DNA from: RUG12461 sp045657665
GTDB lineage: Bacteria; Bacillota; Clostridia; Lachnospirales; Lachnospiraceae
Assembly: GCA_045657665.1 (NCBI GenBank)
Contig: JAZOTN010000030.1
Location: 1-64,000, forward strand
Reading direction: 5' to 3'
Length of the DNA stretch: 64,000 bases
The notes under the pieces are model-generated. The model did not search any database, was not told where the DNA came from, and was given only the letters and a program-made list of their open reading frames with translations. Position numbers and translations under genes: made by a program. The number at the start of each line of letters is the position of its first letter. Position 1 is the stretch's first letter. Of this stretch, positions 62,093 to 64,000 are shown piece by piece.

Positions 62093-62756
62093 GATTCTGG
62101 TGGTGGATGATGAAGAACGGATGCGTAAGCTCGTCCGGGATTTTCTGACGCGGAAAAACTATGTGGTTCTGGAGGCCGGGAACGGAGAGGATGCACTGGA
62201 TCTCTTCTACAGTGAGAAGGATCTGTCCCTCATCATTCTGGATGTCATGATGCCGAAGCTGAATGGTTATGAAGTGTTGAAGGAGATCCGCGAGACCTCC
62301 AAAATTCCCGTGATCATGCTGACCGCAAAAACAGATGAATCGGATGAATTGCAGGGGTTTCAGCTGGGTGTGGATGAATACATCGCAAAGCCTTTCAGTC
62401 CGAAGATCCTTGTCGCGAGGGTAGAAGCAATCCTCCGTCGGGCTCTTCCGGAGGAAGAGGAAGAAAAGGTGCTGACCGCCGGCGCGATCACAATGGACAA
62501 GGCTGCGCATATCGTTTCTATTGATGGCAAGTCTGTGGAGCTTTCCTTTAAGGAATTTGAACTCCTTTCGTTTTTTATGGAACATCAGGGTATGGCGCTT
62601 TCACGTGAAAAGATCCTGAGTTCCGTCTGGGAATACGATTATTTCGGCGATGCGAGGACCATTGATACCCATGTCAAAAAACTCCGTAGCAAAATGGGTG
62701 CATACGGAGAATACATCAAGACGATCTGGGGCATGGGATACAAGTTCGAGGTATGA
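62082..62756 (+). CDS. OmpR/PhoB-family response regulator
   Basis: The 224-residue protein has a receiver domain with the acidic pair VVDDEE, the phosphorylated Asp D54 in IILDVMMPKLNG and the conserved Lys in IAKPF. A winged-helix DNA-binding domain follows (SFKEFELLSFFMEHQGMALS, TIDTHVKKLRSKMG, IKTIWGMGYKFE). It starts with GTG at 62082 with AAAGGAGAGGG upstream, inside the end of the previous gene. No classic histidine kinase follows; the next gene has a GGDEF output instead. Confidence 0.95.
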   Translation: MATKILVVDDEERMRKLVRDFLTRKNYVVLEAGNGEDALDLFYSEKDLSLIILDVMMPKLNGYEVLKEIRETSKIPVIMLTAKTDESDELQGFQLGVDEYIAKPFSPKILVARVEAILRRALPEEEEEKVLTAGAITMDKAAHIVSIDGKSVELSFKEFELLSFFMEHQGMALSREKILSSVWEYDYFGDARTIDTHVKKLRSKMGAYGEYIKTIWGMGYKFEV

Positions 62757-62771
62757 CTTGGAGGAAATAAC

Positions 62772-64000
62772 ATGAAACATTCGATCAGAACAAAGTTTGG
62801 TCTGCTGCTTTTGTTTACGACCCTGATCCTTGGGTTTGCGCTGACATTGATCAGCAGTCTGATCTTAAGAAGGGCGATCGATGATCTTTATAAGTCCAGA
62901 GCCGAAGAAACCGCAAGTGTTCTTGCGGCTGTTCTGGATCCAGGAGAGGTAGAGACCCTGACGGCGGACGTGATGGATATTTATTACGACAGTGATAAAA
63001 AGGTCACCAGTTCGGAATGGGGCTCCGATGATTTTAATGCATACGTGGAGCAGTTTTCTCCGGTTTACGATACGCCGGAATACGCCGCGGTTCTGGAGGA
63101 TATGAAGAAGGTTCAGGACAACAGTGATGTGGACTGCGTGTATCTTTTTGAAACGGATTTCACCGAGAGCCGTTCCAATTATATTTATGTGATAGATGCT
63201 GCAGAGGAGGATGCCTGTCCCGTCGGGTGCATTGACAGTTATGAGTGGGGAGTGGAGCAGGCGCAGGTCATGTCAGAACATCCGGAGCAGGGATACGGCC
63301 CTTACATCACGCGTACCGATGAGTACGGGTGGCTGGTTTCCACGATGGTGCCGGTTTTCGGAGAGGATGGAGGGGTGCTTCTTTATTCCTGCGTGGATAT
63401 TTCCATGAATACGGTAAGGGATTCCCAGAATTCCTTTACCATGCTGCTGATCGGGGTCTCCGCGGCCATCCTTGTTGTGATCATTTTAATCGGTGTCAGG
63501 ATTGTCAACAGCAACATTGTCATTCCGGTGAAGACGCTTTCCAGTACTGCGGAGAACTATTGGGCATCAGGAGAATCGGGTGTACGGAACGACTTTAAGA
63601 ATCTTGATATCGCTACGAATGATGAGATTGAGATCCTGTCGGAATCAATGAAAAAGATGGAGTCCGATATCAATGAATACTTCCTGAAGCTGGATGCGGC
63701 AAAGCAGGAGCTCACCACTGCAAAAGAGGAATCCGAGGCGATGAAGGAGCTTGCCCAGAGAGATGCTCTTACGGGGATCCGGAATAAAACCGCTTATGAC
63801 AAGGAGATCGAGGAAGTGGACCTTGCTTTTCAAAGCGGGGATCTGGACAGCTACGGGATTGCCATGGTCGATCTTAACTATCTGAAGAGGATCAACGATA
63901 CCTACGGGCATGACAAGGGCAATATTGCGATCAAAAAGGTTTGCAGTCTGGTTTGCGAGGTGTTTGCACATTCTCCGGTATTCCGTATCGGCGGAGACGA
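62772..64000 (+). CDS. Membrane sensor diguanylate cyclase (GGDEF), 3' partial
   Basis: The frame from ATG 62772 stays open to the window end, giving 409 residues so far. It has an N-terminal helix (FGLLLLFTTLILGFALTLIS), an extracellular sensor of about 190 residues with no clear family, a second helix (LLIGVSAAILVVIILIGVRI) and a HAMP-like linker. A coiled coil leads to a GGDEF domain (RDALTGIRNKTAYDKEIEE, GIAMVDLNYLKRINDTYGHD) that is cut at RIGGDE. It would make cyclic di-GMP in response to an outside signal. GGAGG lies 8 bases before the start, 15 bases after the response regulator. Confidence 0.92.
   Translation, partial: MKHSIRTKFGLLLLFTTLILGFALTLISSLILRRAIDDLYKSRAEETASVLAAVLDPGEVETLTADVMDIYYDSDKKVTSSEWGSDDFNAYVEQFSPVYDTPEYAAVLEDMKKVQDNSDVDCVYLFETDFTESRSNYIYVIDAAEEDACPVGCIDSYEWGVEQAQVMSEHPEQGYGPYITRTDEYGWLVSTMVPVFGEDGGVLLYSCVDISMNTVRDSQNSFTMLLIGVSAAILVVIILIGVRIVNSNIVIPVKTLSSTAENYWASGESGVRNDFKNLDIATNDEIEILSESMKKMESDINEYFLKLDAAKQELTTAKEESEAMKELAQRDALTGIRNKTAYDKEIEEVDLAFQSGDLDSYGIAMVDLNYLKRINDTYGHDKGNIAIKKVCSLVCEVFAHSPVFRIGGD

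Overview
The window reads as chromosomal DNA of a strictly anaerobic, low-to-mid GC Clostridia, most likely a Lachnospiraceae-type gut or rumen organism. Evidence for this is an anaerobic ribonucleotide reductase pair (nrdD/nrdG), an [FeFe]-hydrogenase maturase (hydE), strong AGGAGG-type ribosome sites, sigma-A promoters, a PnrA/Nup-type purine nucleoside ABC importer and many gut-Firmicute families. No tRNA, rRNA or CRISPR array was seen.

Left part, 1-23.5 kb: a visibly AT-richer defence and mobility island. It opens inside a type I restriction locus (hsdM, hsdS, a small zinc protein, a TIR-domain protein, hsdR). Then come a GHKL ATPase with a C-terminal nuclease-like domain and an AlbA/Schlafen-type protein. 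A compact set follows in which an HsdS-like target-recognition domain is fused to a PD-(D/E)xK nuclease, next to a coiled-coil/HEPN gene broken by an in-frame TAG, and a RecD-like helicase with its own C-terminal nuclease-like domain. Two proteins of unknown function, one coiled-coil and tail-anchored, end at a strong terminator at 19.9 kb. An 845-bp non-coding stretch with hairpins and repeats leads to three 14-bp boxes at exact 23-bp spacing, a DUF4143 ATPase and a frameshifted large serine recombinase that marks the island's right side.

Middle, 23.5-32.4 kb: cstA, a decayed PLP-decarboxylase, a DUF3990-type/HTH pair behind a promoter embedded in a perfect 18-bp inverted repeat, a thermolysin-like lipoprotein and hydE transcribed divergently from a promoter region sharing one -35 box, and a dicarboxylate symporter with an unusual cytosolic N-terminal domain.

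32.4-47.3 kb: a biosynthetic locus. It holds a heterodimeric ABC exporter, one divergent and one canonical stand-alone condensation domain, two tandem A-PCP-C synthetases that look like duplicates, a STAS-kinase fusion and a fucosyltransferase-like protein. No thioesterase or reductase release domain is present, so the product is unknown; this is the best candidate for undescribed chemistry.

47.4-64 kb: a chemoreceptor; nrdD-nrdG with probable NrdR boxes and an amidohydrolase; a nucleoside uptake and cleavage operon (BMP lipoprotein, ATPase, two permeases, two nucleoside hydrolases) facing deoD; then a membrane protein, an OmpR-type regulator and a GGDEF protein running off the end. Two copies of an intergenic hairpin element with a shared core but different self-complementary outer arms sit inside the nucleoside operon.
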